A stretch of 6,727 nucleotides of DNA, taken from NCBI GenBank assembly GCA_902782655.1, contig CACZNY010000343.1, forward strand, positions 1 through 6,727. The letters are read 5' to 3'. Positions 6,692-6,727 of this stretch are shown in pieces. The notes beneath the pieces are model-generated. The model saw nothing but the letters and a program-made list of their open reading frames with translations, searched no databases and had not been told where the DNA came from. Made by a program: the position numbers and the translations under genes. Origin of the DNA: an uncultured Lachnospiraceae bacterium (lineage in GTDB: Bacteria > Bacillota > Clostridia > Lachnospirales > Lachnospiraceae). The stretch's first letter is position 1. Every line of letters begins with the position of its first letter.

Positions 6692-6727
6692 TCACTTTAC
6701 CGACCATGACGTCGGAATGAAGAGATC
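6692..6727 (-). CDS. C-terminal tail of an upstream gene, probably a dGTPase-like protein (partial)
   Basis: One minus-strand frame is open from the window edge and ends at TGA (6694 to 6692), giving the residues DLFIPTSWSVK. This ending resembles the FIPKSW-like C-termini I recall for deoxyguanosinetriphosphate triphosphohydrolase (HD-domain) proteins of Clostridia, and dgt is a common neighbour just upstream of dnaG there. Only 11 codons are visible, so the identity rests on a short motif plus gene order. The stop is 4 bases from the dnaG ATG, consistent with one operon. Confidence 0.55.
   Translation of the reverse strand, partial: DLFIPTSWSVK

Noticed and set aside
6700..6715. CCGAC/GTCGG inverted repeat upstream of dnaG
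   Set aside because: A 5-bp stem with a 6-base loop inside a probable coding tail is easily a chance event, and no T run follows.

Overview
The window reads as a housekeeping locus of a low-to-mid GC Firmicute, most likely a Lachnospiraceae-type Clostridium relative. The evidence is a SigA-type RpoD of 379 residues, the gene order dnaG–rpoD–trmK–nif3 (the order known around sigA in Bacillus and in Clostridia), a class A-like RNase P RNA, strong GGAGG-type ribosome sites, and a TGS-domain nucleoside kinase of the kind common in Clostridia. The genus is not determined.

Every supported gene lies on the minus strand, so transcription runs from right to left. At the right edge, 11 codons and a stop look like the tail of a dGTPase-like gene. 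Four bases later comes dnaG (primase), then rpoD (primary sigma factor), trmK (tRNA adenine-22 N1-methyltransferase), a Nif3/YbgI/YqfO metal-binding protein, and a 557-residue TGS–SAD-like–uridine kinase fusion. Gaps are 44, 3, -4 and 17 bases, so these look like one operon. trmK and nif3 both begin with TTG, and trmK takes its ribosome site from the end of rpoD.

Immediately after the kinase is rnpB (RNase P RNA), with its own good sigma-A-like promoter whose -35 element lies inside the last kinase codons. No terminator is visible between them, so rnpB may also receive operon read-through.

The leftmost 175 bases hold no convincing gene. They contain two GGTGTAG/CTACAC dyads, the outer one resembling a terminator for the minus strand, and a separate 10-bp hairpin just after rnpB. 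This is the least explained part of the window.

The genes serve replication priming, transcription initiation, tRNA modification and tRNA 5' processing. I see no mobile element, CRISPR array, phage gene or defence system. The most distinctive protein is the kinase fusion, whose aminoacyl-tRNA-editing-like domain seems to have lost its metal ligands. I found no evidence for a new multi-gene system.
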